From: Ariolimax columbianus
Taxonomy: Eukaryota; Mollusca; Gastropoda; Stylommatophora; Arionidae
NCBI GenBank assembly: GCA_036924085.1
Contig: JAVGWX010000013.1
Coordinates: 67,140,759-67,204,758, forward strand
Length of the DNA stretch: 64,000 bases
Reading direction: 5' to 3'
The position numbers and the translations under genes were made by a program. The number at the start of each line of letters is the position of its first letter. The first letter of the stretch is position 1. Below, piece after piece: positions 10,725 through 23,039 of the stretch. Under the pieces are notes generated by a model, which worked only from the letters and a program-made list of their open reading frames with translations, had not been told where the DNA came from and searched no databases.

Positions 10725-12089
10725 ATTATGTTACAAGATATTTAGCATAACAGAAGTGCTGTGCAATGAGACACGACTGACAATTACAAAAAAATGTATA
10801 TGAGGCAAACGCTTTCATTTAAAATAATTCTGAAGTTATTGCTAGAAGTCCACGTAATTCAAACATCCCTAATAAATTTCAAAGAAATTTCCAATAGATT
10901 AGCATTCTCCACAACCATTAAAAGCACACAAGGGCAAACATTGAATAAATATGCCTTTACTTCAGAAAACCAACATTAAGCCATTTAAATGTGGTCCTTT
11001 CCAAAATAAGATCCTTCGAATCGCTGACAGCGGTTGTTCCGAATTGTTATGTCAGGAAACATGTTTATAAAGAGATTGTATAACATGCATATTCTTATAA
11101 TCAAACCAAATGGTCAAAGCTAATCAAACAGTGGATGTTAAAATGGTGTTCATGGAATATTCAAATCTAGACATGAGGACATATGTTCTTACAACGAGAA
11201 CAGAAATTGCAGTAATATTTGTTAGTGAGGATAATGAACTAACAGGAATCATCTGCATTTAGCTGACTGAAGATAAAATCAATAGAATATTTCACAAATG
11301 AATGTAGTGATCTTTGATCTTATGAGTCCACCTTTTATGTGTTCTAAGAGGTGAATGTGATTGGCATAGAAGAAATGAGTTAACAAGTGCAAGGGAGGAG
11401 GTTGACTAAGCAAAATGCTGTCACGCAGTCTGAGTATAATGCTTATTGACTTTCTGTGCACGGTTTTGGTCAACTACACAGCAGTGGAAACTTATTTCAG
11501 CCGTACATTGCTGATGCTTTTCACATTGTTGATTATGTGAAAACTAAACGAGAACAACTTTACTTGAAAATGAATCGGAAAGATTTATAAGTTGAAACTG
11601 CTTAGGGGGTTCTTAGTGGGACATATCCTCAATCTCAATGTGTTAGTAGGCAAATTGATCATATTACCTTCAACATTTCAGGATAGTCAACAATATATGC
11701 AACAGATTTATTAGGATGCAATGGCAATAGTCTGAAAGTTTAGCTAGCCAGATGCAAGAATTGCTTTCACTTGCAACCCAACATGGCCTGACATTTAAAA
11801 TGAGCAAAGAGGATACTCAGAAATCTAAAAATAGACCTGCCCCAATAGCCAGATGTTTCAAATGAAGTTGTTTGAGCTATTAAATGATTTAAAAAGGAAA
11901 CTATTTGGCATTGTCATTACATGCTTCTACATGACTGAATTTAAAAAAGAGGTTACCTCATGCTCAGATTCTACTGACATTCAGTTTCAAAAGTACACAG
12001 AAAACATCATATTGATAATCTTGTTTGCGATAAAAGGTTAATCCACAACTGTTCAAGGTTGTGATGAAATGTTGATGGGACCAGTGGTA
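10725..12089. other. unannotated AT-rich interval
   Basis: No protein family, tandem array or SINE was recognised on either strand. Short frames only, with no conserved motif. Confidence 0.5.
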
Positions 12090-12547
12090 CCAATTTAAAT
12101 ATGATTGATTGAATTTATATAAAAGTGTATGGGGAGAAATCTTAAGCGGGGTGAAAAAATGGTGGTTGCTGTAAGCTACCGGTGTCCGTCGAGTACAAAA
12201 GAAGGCGATAAAGATCTGTTTCGAGCAATAGAAATGGCTAGTCCAAATAAATTATTATTAATGGGGGATTTCAACTTTCCATTAATTATTTGGCAGATGG
12301 AAGCGTATGTCAAATACCATCCTTTTGTTAAGTGCATTAACTGAAATATTTTCATTTCAACATGTTGAGGACTGTACTAGAGGCAGAAATACACTTGACT
12401 TAGTATTTGCTACAGTGAAAAATATTGTATAGCGAATATTATCGTTGGCGAACTATCCGGCTCGAGTGATTATCAAATTGTCTGTTGGGATCGTGTGGCT
12501 ATGAAAGACAATAACATATGTCCACTAACTTACAACTACTCTAGGAC
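12090..12547 (+). pseudogene. CR1-like LINE, endonuclease C-terminal half
   Basis: Translation gives KRGEKMVVAVSYRCPSST, then NKLLLMGDFNFPLIIW (GDFN motif), and in another frame RNTLDLVFATVKN and GELSGSDYQIVCW (the catalytic SDH is here SDY). This is the CR1/L2-type APE endonuclease. The frame is cut after YNYSR by an RTE-like fragment and resumes at 13587. The upstream part is missing or unreadable, so this copy is 5'-truncated. Confidence 0.78.
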
Positions 12548-13586
12548 GAGTTATTGATCAAGGAACTACTCTGCTCCCTTTAATGTTCCTAACGATGTGA
12601 AGCAGAGATGTATGCTGGCCCCGGCACTTTTCATGATGTTTTCTGCCATGCTGTGGAATGCCTACAGCGATTGTGACGTCGAAGTTGGCTTCACTACTGC
12701 ACCGACGGCGGCCTATTCAATCTGAGAAGGTTCAAGGCCAAAACTAAAATCAACAAGGTTACCATACACGATATACGGATGACTGTGCATTGAATCAACC
12801 GGACCCTCTATAAAATATTAACAGATTCACGTACATTGGCAGTACGATATCTCAAGTTATTCACATAGATGATGAGGTGAATACAAAAATAGCTGGGACA
12901 AGTGTGGCATTTGTTAGACTTCATACTAAGATGTGGGATAGGCGAGGGCTCAAACAAAAATAAAGGTCTACGCTGCAATTGTTCTACCTACCCTCTTATA
13001 TGCATGTGAGACCTGGACCGTCTATAGTCGCCATGTCTAGAAATTAAACCAATTCCACATGCCCTTCCTGTGGAATCTACCGAGGATTAGATTGCAGGAC
13101 ATGGTGCCAAGTACAGATGTGTTAGCGCGATCTGGCATGTCCAGTTTACACACCATGATATGTGCAGAACAGCTGAGATGGGCTGGCCATGTGGTACGTA
13201 TGTCAAATCAACCTCTACCAAAAGAGCTGCTATATGGTGAACTCCAAAATGGCAAGAGAGCAAACGGTGGGCAGCGGAAAAGGTACAAGGACACACTTAA
13301 GAGATCAATGATCCAGTGCGGTATTAACCATGATGACTGAGAAAGAATAGCCACCAATCGCACAGACTTGTGGAGGGTGTTCAGAGACATGAGGCATCAA
13401 GAATAAATGAGGCTATGAGACGATTGCTCCGCAATTGTGTTCACATGAAACCTTTTTCAAGAAGGTGTCTTATTTGACTGTACTAAGTGCTGCAACAGAC
13501 AATCTCAGATTGGCTTATTTAGCCATTTCCAAATAGATGCGAACAGTGAATGCTGACAAAGTGGTCCTCATCGATGGACGAACATC
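12548..13586 (+). mobile_element. RTE-like LINE 3' fragment inserted in the CR1 copy
   Basis: Flanked by ACTCTAGGAC (12538-12547) and ACTCTAGAAC (13587-13596), a 9/10 target-site duplication. Contents are an RT fragment (VKQRCMLAPALF), then YACETWT-like wording near 13000. A 93-residue C-terminal frame at 13059-13340 follows with LRWAGHVVRMSNQPLPKELL and KRYKDTLKRS. Near 13475 CTKC, then SQIGLFSHF, resembles the terminal C2H2 finger seen in this LINE group. Several frameshifts make it non-functional. Confidence 0.8.
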
Positions 13587-15640
13587 ACTCTAGAACAGAT
13601 GTACAGACGATGATAGAAGCAGCAAGCCACGTAATCTGGACAGATATTTCCATTGGCATAAATGCTGAAGAGGAGTGGGATAAGTTCACATCTATCCTTG
13701 AGCCCATCAAAGAGGAATTCCAAAGGAAAATAATTGATAACTCAATCTGTGGTTAGATGTAGAAGAGCTAAGAATAAAGCTTGGAAATAATATATATAGA
13801 GGATGGCAAATCAAATGCAACATACTTAAAATATTTAATGGAAAAAAAAATCCTATACAGTGAATAGAGCTGCCAAAATTGACTTGCCCAAAAGTTTGTT
13901 TTTTTTGGGTGTGTATTCGATATGGAGAGAAAACGAAAGACACTGTTGCCTACTCAAAGATGGCATGGGAGAAATAATACGTTACAATATTGAAGCTGCA
14001 AATCTTAATCGATAGTTTAGCTCAATCTTCAGGAAAGAAGACTGCTCCAAGATCCCAAAGTCATTTGGTATTTTCAAAAAAGACATGGACACAGAAGGAT
14101 TACAATCATTTTGCATTACTGAAGAAATGGTTTTTTTTTTAAAAATTGGATAGGTTGATAGTGAGTGTCCTGGTCATGGCGGTATTCATACAAAATTACT
14201 ATTTGAAATTAGAGACCTGTTGACAGAACCATTGGGTATATTTTATTCTCACACTCTTGATAACAGGATTACTCCAAGGGGTTGGAAAGATGCAGGTATC
14301 CCCTTGCTCAAAAAGTGAAATAAATCAGGCAGTGAGTTTGACGAGCAAACTCTGCACAATTTTAGAGTCAATTATCAAAGACAATATAGTTATGCACTTG
14401 GACAAGTTTAATCTCATGAAAAAGAGTCAGCATAGTTTTACTAAGGGCAGATCGTGCTTAACAAATCTATTAGAATTCATGGAGGAAGTTACAAAAATGT
14501 TGGATATTGGAGAGTCAGTGGATTTATCTGGATTTTGCAAATGCCTTTGATAGAGTACCTTATCAAACTGTTTCGGAAGTTGCAATCACATGGTGTAGGT
14601 GGCGGAGTTGCCAATTGGATGGAAAATTGGTTACGGGGCAAGACGTAAAGTTAGCATAAATAAGGAGCACTCTGATTGGTGTGCTGTAATAAGTTGAGTG
14701 CCTCAGGGATCGGTGCTTTAACCAATTTTGTTATTGATATATATTAATGATTTGGACAATGGTGTCGGATACATGATTCCAAAATGGTAGATGACACAAA
14801 ATTAGGTGACAGAGTATCTTCTCCGACAGAGGTGGATCTATTGAGATCGAATTTAGCTACGATTCATAATTAGTCCGAGAGCTGGTGGATGAAGTTTAAT
14901 GTAGAAAAATGTACAGTTACCCACATAGGAAGATCAAATATGGAACATAATTACATGATGTAAGAGAACAATATTAGAACAATAAAAATGGAAAGGGACC
15001 TAAGTGTTATAATAGATCATACAGGTAAGGTGTGAGAACAAGTTCAGGTGCAGTGAAAAAGGCTAATGCAAGGCTGGGTATGATTAAAAGAAACAGACAT
15101 AGCAGCAAGGAAGTGATAGTCAAACTATACAGATCATTGGTGAGACCTGAATTGGAGTATTGTATTCGGGAGTGAGTTTTTAATCATAGAGTAGATATAG
15201 ACATGCTAGAAAGGATGCCAAGATGAGCTCCAAAAATGATTGTGGGATTCCAGAATTATAGTTATGAGGAAAAACTCAGTGTCTAGTCTACAGTGTCCAG
15301 AACAGAGAAGAATTTGATGTGACTTAATACAAGTTCATAAATTAATCATTGGAAAGGATGTATTAGACTTTACCAAGTTTGTCAAAGTACAACCAGCTAC
15401 AAGAACAAGAAGGCACATTTTCAAATTCTTTAAAGAGAGGTCCAGATTAGATATAAGAAAATATTTTTTAGTCGAAGAGTATTGAATTTTTGAAAAACAT
15501 TGTCATAGGATATGGTGGAGGCAGGGTCAGCTAATGCATTAAAAAATAGATTGGATGATCAGTTATTTTTAATATCGCTGGAGTGCAATAATCTGGTTGT
15601 ATACAGACTCTGTAGAGCCTTCTAAACCAGTATAATGAAG
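13587..15640 (+). pseudogene. CR1-like LINE, RT and 3' region
   Basis: Resumes the frame cut at 12547: YNYSR joins to TDVQTMIEAASHVIWTDI. RT wording follows: LCTILESIIKDNIVMHLDKF, SQHSFTKGRSCLTNLLEF, a decayed palm segment around 14700-14830 in which the usual FADDTKL reads VDDTKL, and a thumb region with SRNRHSSKE-like spelling. The 3' end near 15640 (CTTCTAAACCAGTATAATGA) is shared with reverse-strand CR1 ends at 32183 and 33885. Multiple stops and frameshifts. Confidence 0.75.
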
Positions 15641-16605
15641 TTAAGAATGCTGTTCTTTGCTATCAAAGAAGCTCACATGGTTATCTTGGTGTCATCCCAG
15701 AGAAGATTACTGGCACCAGATTTCATATTGACACGGAGGAAACATCTTGATGCAGACAAAATCCCACATGCATCAAATGCAGACCATGCACTAATAATCC
15801 CCAAGGTCAAAGCGCAATCCCAAAAAAAACTTCAAATTGGGTTGCCCATATAAGCGAAAGATCAACAGCAATGGCACGAATATACCAGAAATGGAAACAT
15901 TCAGAAAGGAATTTAGCTCTCTTGCAGAATCGATGGGGAAGGAAAACATAACAGAAGAAATGAGTTTTCTTTAAACCAGCATATATGATAGTGCAGCATC
16001 CTCATTTTGGCACTAAAAAAATTAAAACAAGGACTGGGTTAGAGAATATGCAACTATATTAACTCTACTCATTGAAGGAAACCAAAAGGCCCTACTAAAT
16101 TACAAAAAGAGTCCCTAGCAAGACCTCAAAGTGTCCACCTTAATGACATGAGATCAGTGGTTCAAATGGAATCAAGAATACTGGACAAACCTGTGCTTCA
16201 TACTCCAAAATTCTGCTGACATAGGAAATACAAAGGAAATGTTTGAACAGATCAAAGTGGCCTTGGGTACAAACGTCGATAAAACTGCCCTACTAAAATC
16301 AGTTAAGGGCATGCCCATAACAGACATGAATAAACAATTTAAAAGTGGGGTTTGAACATTAACCTATATTCTGTAGATAAACCAGCTGATCCTTCCTTAG
16401 ACCAGAGCATACCGAAATATTCAGAAATGACCGAACTCGATGAAAAACATACTCTCTGGAAGTCATAAATAAGACTTTTCAGTGGCAAGGTGTTTAGCAA
16501 AGACAACATCCCTGCGGAAGTCCTCAAGGAAAACATAGATGTTCTCTTGCCTCACCTCCACCACAATCTCCTCATTCAGTGTTGACGTAATGGCGGAGTT
16601 CCCAA
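15641..16605 (+). pseudogene. RTE-like LINE, endonuclease-to-RT linker and RT start
   Basis: Broken frames give GCPYKRKINSNG, then NSADIGNTKEMFEQIKVALG and TALLKSVKGMPITDM. Further on come DKPADPSLDQSIPKYSEM and KDNIPAEVLKEN (out of frame). This is the linker between endonuclease and RT in RTE-like elements, where the sequence GK-PGKDGIPAE introduces the RT. It is cut off near 16605, close to the 3' end of the reverse-strand LINE at 16620. The two lie tail to tail. Confidence 0.7.
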
Positions 16606-16619
16606 TATATATATATTTT

Positions 16620-18960
16620 GAATAGCATCCTGCCAGTCTCGAGAGACAATGGACTTCACGCTAGAGAGGGGACAGTGAGTTGTTGCCGTAACTTTCGCCG
16701 CAAACGTTTATAGTCTGCATCTTGACGCATCCTGTCTTCCCCTGCCTGCAGACCAACACACAAAGCCTGCCTACAGTCTGGTCTGTCTTCGGCAAGTTCC
16801 TCCCAGTTGCAGGTGTTCATATCCAACGCCTTCAGGTCACGCTTGCAAACATCTTTGTAGCGGAGGAAGGGTCTACCTTTTTTAAGCTTGCCCGTGGTCA
16901 ACTCTCCGTAAATAATGTATTTTGGTTATTTGTCCATCCTCCATTCTGCACACGTGGCCAAGCCACCGCAAGCAGTGCTGGCTAGGATCGTAACTAAGTT
17001 GACAATCTTTGCATGGTCCAACACTTCGTTTTTAGTCACTGTCACTCCATGAAATTCCCAGTATGCGTCTCAGGCAGCGCATATGAAAAGCATTTAGGCT
17101 TTTTTCTTGTGAGGCATACAGAGTCCATGTTTCGCTGGCACAGAGCAGGGTACTAATCACACATAATCTGTACACAGCAACCTTTGTGGAGATGGTCAGC
17201 ATGTTGTTATTCCACACTCTCTGTGAGAGCCTGGCAAGTGCTGATGACGTCATTCCTAATCGTTTCTGCAGCTCTGCGTCCAGTGAGAGGTTGTCGGTGA
17301 TGATAGATCCGAGGTAGTTGAAGTGAATTACTACCCTCAGATTTTTATTGTTTAAGACAATGTCTGGTGGATCTGTACCCTGAACCATCACTTTCGTCTT
17401 TTGTACGCTGATGGTGAGTCCAAAAAGATTACAGGATTTTGCCAACTTATTAATGAGGATCTGTAATTCGGCTTTGGTGTGGGTTGACCAGGGCAGCATT
17501 GTCTGCAAAGAGTATATCCCGAATGGTACTCCCTCCTTACTTTTTGCACGCAGTTTAGTTACATTGAATAATCTTCCAACTGACCTAGTATTCAGAAAGA
17601 CCCCTTCTGTGACAGTTCCAAAGGAGTGTTTAAGCACGATGGCAAAGAAAATGTAGAATAGAGTCGGAGCCAGGACACAACTTTGCTTTACTCTGCAGTT
17701 AATGTCGACGGTCTCAGATTCTTGACCACCATGCAGCACTGTACCTCTCATAAAAGATCTAATCTTGCTCAGTAGTTTAGGTGGGCAGTCAACTTTAGAC
17801 AATACTTTAAAAAGACCCTCTATGTCTACCAGGCTGAATGCCTTGGTGAGGTCAACGTAGGCAAGAAATAGTGGTCTGTGTTGTTCTCTGCATTTCTCTT
17901 GCAATTGTCTCAGTGAAAAGACCATATCATCATTGGACCTTTCTGCGCGAAACCACAGCTTTCGCAACCTGCTTAGGATGATGCAAACATACACTTTGCG
18001 TACGATGTTGAGGAGAGATATGCACCTGTAATTGTTGCAGTGTCCTCTGTCTCCCCTTTTCTTGAAAAGGGTGGTTATGTTGGAATCTCTCGTGTCCTGT
18101 GATACCATATCCTTATTCCAACACTGGCAGATATGTTCGTATAGGTATTGAAGAAGTAAGTTCCCCCGCATTTGATGATTTCTGCTGGAATACCATTTCT
18201 AACAGTTGCCTTTCCCTCTGGCATGCCCTCGATAGCTTTTTCCAAATCTTCAAATCTTGTATGCTCGATTTATCTTCAAGTTCCTGCAGAATCTCAATTT
18301 TGTTGAGAGCTGAGTCCGCCACTATGTTATTACTGGTGTACAAGACAATAGTGTTCAACCCATCTCTTCATTTACATATCCCATTTACATAGTAGATTGG
18401 CGCTTTTAATGGCTGGTGTAAAGGATGGCCGACCAGCCCTCAAACCAGTCATTTCTGTTTCTTATCTTTCCAAAGACTGCTAAGCCTGTGGTGTGTATTG
18501 ACCCTCTGATGTGCTTTGACTTTTCTGTAGCACTTCCAATAGTGCGCTGTTTTGCCATTAATTCAGATATGGATTTTGTGAATTCTTCCACCCTTTCAGG
18601 AATATCAGTTCCTGATGTGTCTATGCTGTTTTACCCACAGGTCTTGTGTGGGAGTCTTCTTAAGCTGGAGTCTCATTTTGCAGCAGACCAGTGAGTGATC
18701 AGTATTGCAGTCTGCACTGTGAAACGTGCAAGTTTGCAAAACATGTTTCAGTTCAGACTGGATGTCTGGAGCGAGGATGCCTCCAGGATACTTTGTGTTA
18801 GTGATGCACTGGTCGTGGTAGGCACACAGCTCCAATAGCCGCTGTCCATTTTCCCTTATCTTTCCGACACCATGCACATAGGCCAGGAGTCGTGATCGGC
18901 GCCCACCCGTGCATTGAAAGTTAATGTTTTGGTAATTCTTGATATGATTCAACCTTTAAA
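16620..18960 (-). pseudogene. RTE-like LINE: endonuclease end, RT and C-terminus
   Basis: Read on the reverse strand from 18960: GVGKIRENGQRLLELC and HSADCNTDHSLVCC (endonuclease end, catalytic DH). Then comes an RT of about 380 residues at 18171-17032, with LFKKRGDRGHCNNYRCISLL, FLAYVDLTKAFSLVDIEGL (catalytic D), VKQSCVLAPTLF, and CASETWTLYASQEKSLNAF. The catalytic FADD is displaced: around 17500 another frame reads ILFADNAALVNP, so two frameshifts and a D-to-N change sit at the active site. The C-terminus continues to 16656 with KKGRPFLRYKDVCKRDLK. It is the longest RT frame in the window but cannot be active. Confidence 0.85.
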
Positions 18961-19074
18961 CACACATTCTACTGGTGTGTAAGATGGCTGGAATCGTATT
19001 ATTACCAAATCTATAGTTCATACAGCGCCTGGTCAGTGATAATAATTGTCAATATATGTATATTTCAGAGTTGG

Positions 19075-19170
19075 GACCTGCACAGGGGTTATTGCCCATG
19101 TCGAAATACAGGTTGACTAAGACAAACTCACTCTCTCTCTGTATATATATATATATATGTAGCAAAGATG
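19075..19170. repeat. dispersed repeat R1, copy 1
   Basis: Shares GTTGG-ACCTGCACAGGGG, ATTGCCC and AGGTTG-CTAAGACA with 20575-20675 and 46620-46680. Two copies end in AT or CT microsatellites followed by GCAAAGATGG. Probably the 3' end of a LINE or a short non-autonomous element. Confidence 0.65.
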
Positions 19171-19359
19171 GTTTATGTTGCGCAAGACAATATCGATAAA
19201 CACCACCTGTCAGAGGGTAGAAAGCTTATGGTGGTCATCAATGATGAACCACCTTGCTGGCAGGCGACTACCCCCACAGTAAGAACTGTATTCTCCGGCC
19301 CCTCTGTCAACAGGAACACCCTACCATCTTTGCTGAAAACTATCGGTTTGGAACTATAG

Positions 19360-19900
19360 ACTCATATCCACAAAACATCCAAGATCGTTTTCTCAGACTA
19401 AAATCTGCAATTCAAGCCTTGAAAAACAGAATGTCTCCAGATGCTAATAATATCTACAAATTAATTGACCAATTGTCCACCTCTTACGGAGCGGAAGTAA
19501 TGCTCCAGTGGATACCTGGCCATGTCAGAATCCCAGGAAATGAGAAGGCTGATGAGTTAACCAGAAGCAGGACAATGCTACCACAGCCACTACCTAGTAT
19601 TATACTACAAACCTGCAAGCAAATCCTGAAAAATGACTAGACTGGAGTGGCTAGATCAGACAGGTCGAGTATATTTTAAAAAACAAGCAAAACCAGATCC
19701 CCCAGGACCCAGCCAAGAAAAAAATGAAGAGACCAGAGTTTGATTTTCAAGCTGATAACAGGCCATGCCCCTCTCAACAAACATCTAAATAGATTAGACC
19801 CACTATGTGAACCAAACTAAACTGCAGATTCTGTTATGACAACGAGGAGTCAGTTGAGCACCTCCTGAATTTGTGCCCAAGGCTGGCTGATCCGTGGAAC
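19360..19900 (+). pseudogene. LINE-I fragment: RNase H C-terminal half and tail
   Basis: The frame gives SAIQALKNRMSP, then VMLQWIPGHVRIPGNEKADE, a classic RNase H C-terminal motif of LINEs that carry their own RNase H. Further on, across stops, come GHAPLNKHLNRLDPLCEP, CRFCY and ESVEHLLNLCPRL, which match the C-X2-C...H-X4-C motif after RNase H. It is truncated on both sides and abuts the RTE-like tail at 20040. Confidence 0.8.
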
Positions 19901-20039
19901 CTGCTGTTACCACCACACTCAACACATCACTACAACAATTCAGAAGGACGTGTGCTTATGTTAGGGAGGCATTGGGCTGTCAAGAGCTGCCAGCTCACAG
20001 CTAAAGAAATTATATCATCATCATCATGTGTGTATTTAT

Positions 20040-20524
20040 ATATTTATGCCCTCGGCATAAAAGTCAGGCTAATGCGCTCTTTGGTGCTATCAATATTTCT
20101 GTATGCCTGCGAGACCTGGACCATTACAGCAGATATCCAGGGCAGGATACATGCAATGGAAATGAGGTGCTATAGAAAAATGTTACATAATAAAGATCGT
20201 GTCACGAACGTAGAAATCCGTCAGAGAGTTGAAGACGCTATTGGTCCTTTTGAAGATCTGTTCACAGCTATCAAAAGACGAAAGATGGCCTGGTGCGGGC
20301 ACGTCGTGAGGTCCAACGGAATTACCAACTCGATACTCTTTGGATCCGTACCGGGACAGCGAGGGCGTCCAAGGAAGAGATGGGTGGACAACATCACTGA
20401 GTGGTCAGGCCTTCGTCCCAGTGAGATACGACAGGCGGCGACAGACAGAGAGGGTTGGCGTGGGATTTTCATGTCTTCATGTGTGCCCCAACGACCTGAT
20501 GGGTTACGGGATGAACTGAACTGA
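20040..20524 (+). pseudogene. RTE-like LINE C-terminus, open frame to its stop
   Basis: A continuous frame of about 150 codons reads KVRLMRSLVLSIFLYACETW, IHAMEMRCYRKML, MAWCGHVVRSNGITNSILFG and GRPRKRWVDNITEWSGL, and ends DGLRDELN. It is the post-RT domain of an RTE-like LINE without disabling mutations, so the insertion is comparatively young, though lacking endonuclease and RT. A TA microsatellite follows the stop, as expected for a LINE tail. The last 85 bp recur at 10640-10724. Confidence 0.85.
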
Positions 20525-20544
20525 TATATATATATTGTACTCTA

Positions 20545-20680
20545 GCCCAGCTCGCTAAGCAGGAATCCTCCTCCCAGCTCAAGCCAGAGTTGGAACCTGC
20601 ACAGGGGGCTATTGCCCTTGTAGAAATAGAGGTTGGCTAAGACAGACTATATATATATGCAGCAAAGATGGCGCTGTAAC
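20545..20680. repeat. dispersed repeat R1, copy 2
   Basis: The longest of three copies: AGCTCGCTAAGCAGG, GGAACCTGCACAGGGG and GAGGTTGGCTAAGACAGAC, then an AT run and GCAAAGATGG. Confidence 0.65.
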
Positions 20681-20689
20681 CAGCTGCAA

Positions 20690-21204
20690 GTTTATATTGC
20701 TCTGCTGTTTTAGTTCATTACGGATGCTGCCAGACAACGGATTTGCCTGGAATTAACAATAGTCGAAGTCTTAAACTTTTCACGGAAACTACTTGTTTGC
20801 CATTTGGACTGGTTTATTCGTTAGTTTTTTGTGATTTCTTCCGTCCTATTATACTAGAATGGACATTGGCTATATGAATTAGCACTGCGCTTAAAACTGT
20901 AGTATTTAACGGTCTAGTTCACACGGCTGAACTTCACAAGATTGGCGACCTTCGCCCTAGCTGAAAACAGGAGCCATTTTGGTGTGTGAAATTTAGACAT
21001 GATTATAATGGACTAGCACAGCCCGAGAGAGATGCCCAACTCACTCACACGCTGAGTGATGCCCCTACGACCTCTTACGGTAATGGGAAAGACTCGACGC
21101 ACAATGTTAGATGTCATCCCCCTTCGCTGCCTTGCAGGATACCTGTTTAATGGGAAAGGCTTTGGGAGTAAACCTTGAGAAAAGATCTGCATCCTGTGCT
21201 ATCT
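20690..21204. other. unannotated interval
   Basis: No recognised coding or repeat content. Confidence 0.4.
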
Positions 21205-21335
21205 CCAGTCATCTCGATAAAATCTTGCCACTGGTCAAGAGCAGCTCAGGACCAGAGAGTGAAGTTGACAAAAGGTGCAGTTTCTTCCTCACTTTAACCC
21301 AAATCACCGCACAAATTACCCATACACAGTAAGAG
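21205..21335 (+). repeat. SINE S5, 3' part (copy 1)
   Basis: Resembles the reverse complement of 63050-63165: CATCTCGATAA, ATCTTGCCACTGGTC, AGCTCAGGACCAGAGAGTGA, then CTTCCTCACT-TAA. The tRNA-like head present in the 63-kb copy is not recognisable here. Confidence 0.6.
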
Positions 21336-21404
21336 AAAAGACTGTCCACATGGCTGAACAAAGAGTGGTCTTCATCACTTGTGATGAATGAACGAAAGAG
21401 CGAG

Positions 21405-21455
21405 AGCGCACGCACGCACGCACACACACACATATAGAAATATATATATACACAC
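21405..21455. repeat. CA-rich and TA-rich microsatellites
   Basis: GCACGCACGCAC then (CA)n and (TA)n directly before the mariner left end. Confidence 0.9.
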
Positions 21456-21492
21456 AAGGGGCTTGTCATAAGTCTTTACTCTGACCATGAAG

Positions 21493-21749
21493 CAGTAAAG
21501 TAAAGTAACCCATAGCATTACTGCCGTAGGGGTGTGAGGTATTAGCAATCTCACAAATCAAAGGCTCGGCTATATGAGGGCGGCAGCCATCTCCTCTCCC
21601 TCGCCGCTTTTACTTCCCGGACTGAACCGGTATCCATTTAAGGCTGGGTCGACCCGGGAGCCGTTGCGGTCTGAAAAAACATTACCGCCTCAACTGGGGA
21701 ATGAACCCAGGACCACTCAGATGCGAAGCCACTGCGCTACGCGGCTCCC
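21493..21749 (-). mobile_element. tRNA-derived SINE S4, copy 1, inside mariner
   Basis: On the reverse strand it begins GGGAGCCGCGTAGCGCAGTG (A-box like) and has CTGGGTTCATTCCCC (B-box like) about 45 bases on. The body has GGGTCGACCCAGCC and GGGAAGTAAAAGCGGC. It matches 53075-53262. The mariner sequence resumes on both sides. Confidence 0.78.
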
Positions 21750-21953
21750 AAGGAGTAGGAGAGAATTGAAATTTGGCTCACTGCTAATTCCTTCTCAATG
21801 TAGCCACCCCCTGAATTTATACATTTCTGCAATCTCTTAGTGACCTTGAAAAGACATTTAGAATAAAGTAACCTATTTTTCTAACTAAACCAGTTATCAC
21901 AAGCCAGTATGAGATCTTCGTCACTGTCAAAATGATTTTCTTTCAGCTGTTTT

Positions 21954-22860
21954 TTAAGTTTTGGTAAAAGAAAAAAAGTCTGATGGAGCTAAATCTGGAG
22001 AATATGGTGAGTGTGGAAGAATTTCAATATTCAAATCGTTGGATGTTTGCAGCACAAGCCTTGCTTTATGGAAGGGCACGTTGTCTTGAAGCAAAGGCAG
22101 AATTTGAGTGAGTGCTATCCTTCGTTTTCTCGTTAGTCTTTCTTGGTTTGGTAAGGAGATCTGCATAATATTTCCCATTAACATATTGCCATGAGGCAGA
22201 TAATCTTTCAAAATTATACGTTTGACGTCACAAAAAACAGTCAGCATCACTTTTCTTGCAGATTTCTGTGCTCTTGGCTTGACGTGAGCCCAGGGTTTTC
22301 CAATGCATGCTGGAAATTTTGGATTCTGGGTCATAATGGTGAACCCAAGTCTCATCTACTGTCCCCATGGTCAGCAACATGTTTTTCGACCGAAACATTT
22401 TGAGCAACTGGCCACAGCAATCAACCCTCTGTTTCTGTTTACATGTCAGCAGACTCGGGACACGGCGGCCACACACTTTTCTCATGTTCAGTCTGCTGTG
22501 TAAAATTAGAAAAACTGTACTTTCATTCAGTTTTGCTAACCTAGATATCTCTGCAATTGTCATTTTCCTATCCTGGTCAATGATTTTCTTCACTCTTACA
22601 GAATTTTCATCGCTGCACTCTGAGAATGGTCTTCCTGATCTTGGAAGATCAGCAACATGGCAACGGCCATACTTAAACTACCTACATCAGTTTTTTACAG
22701 AAGCATACAGAATTCCCCAAACACTGGTTCCATCTCCCTGTATATTTCTGTAGGTGTTTTTCCCTGTCCCTGTATATTTCTGTAGGTGTTTTTTCCCTGC
22801 AACATCAAGAATGTTATCACAGTTCTGGCCTCTGATTTCTCCATTGTTCTGATAAACCAT
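21954..22860 (-). pseudogene. mariner transposase with preserved D,D,D motif
   Basis: On the reverse strand, an N-terminal part is scrambled by a 32-bp tandem duplication (TPTEIYREME region, 22736-22800). It is followed by CHVADLPRSGRP, then KKIIDQDRKMTIAEISRLA (second helix-turn-helix). The catalytic motifs are DETWVHHYDPE, LLQDNVPFHKA and YSPDLAPSDFF, so all three aspartates remain, with the 34-residue spacing region of mariner (DD34D) plausible. The frame shifts between 22355 and 22228, where the two halves overlap in different frames, and ends at SFTKT near 21954. The encoded enzyme would cut and paste its element; this copy cannot make it. Confidence 0.85.
22736..22800. repeat. 32-bp tandem duplication in mariner coding sequence
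   Basis: CCCTGTATATTTCTGTAGGT plus GTTTTT occurs twice with a 32-bp period, inside the transposase N-terminal region. Confidence 0.9.
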
Positions 22861-23039
22861 TAGAGTAGCAGATCTGGTCAATAAGGTGTGTTGCGCCATG
22901 CACTACACCGGGTAAACCCATCAAGGAGGGCAATTCATATTTCTTATTTCCAGCACAAATTGAAAGAGCTACATATGTGCCAAATTTCAACTTTCTCCTC
23001 CTTGCCTTCATAGTCAGGGTAAAGACTTCAAGCCCCTTG

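Larger units (their letters stand above)
21455..23039 (-). mobile_element. mariner-type transposon with inverted ends
   Basis: The left end starts CAAGGGGCTTGTCATAAGTC. The right end, reverse complemented, starts CAAGGGGCTTGAAGTCTT, giving inverted repeats of about 60 bp that include TTGAAATTTGGC. A second, truncated copy of the right end at 55895 is followed by TA, the mariner target. The transposase is on the reverse strand. A tRNA-derived SINE (21493-21749) interrupts the left repeat. The element lies between CA and TG microsatellites. Confidence 0.82.

Noticed and set aside
17032..18171. A functional host gene, given the 379-codon frame
   Set aside because: Wording is LINE reverse transcriptase throughout, and the FADD box is frameshifted and mutated.
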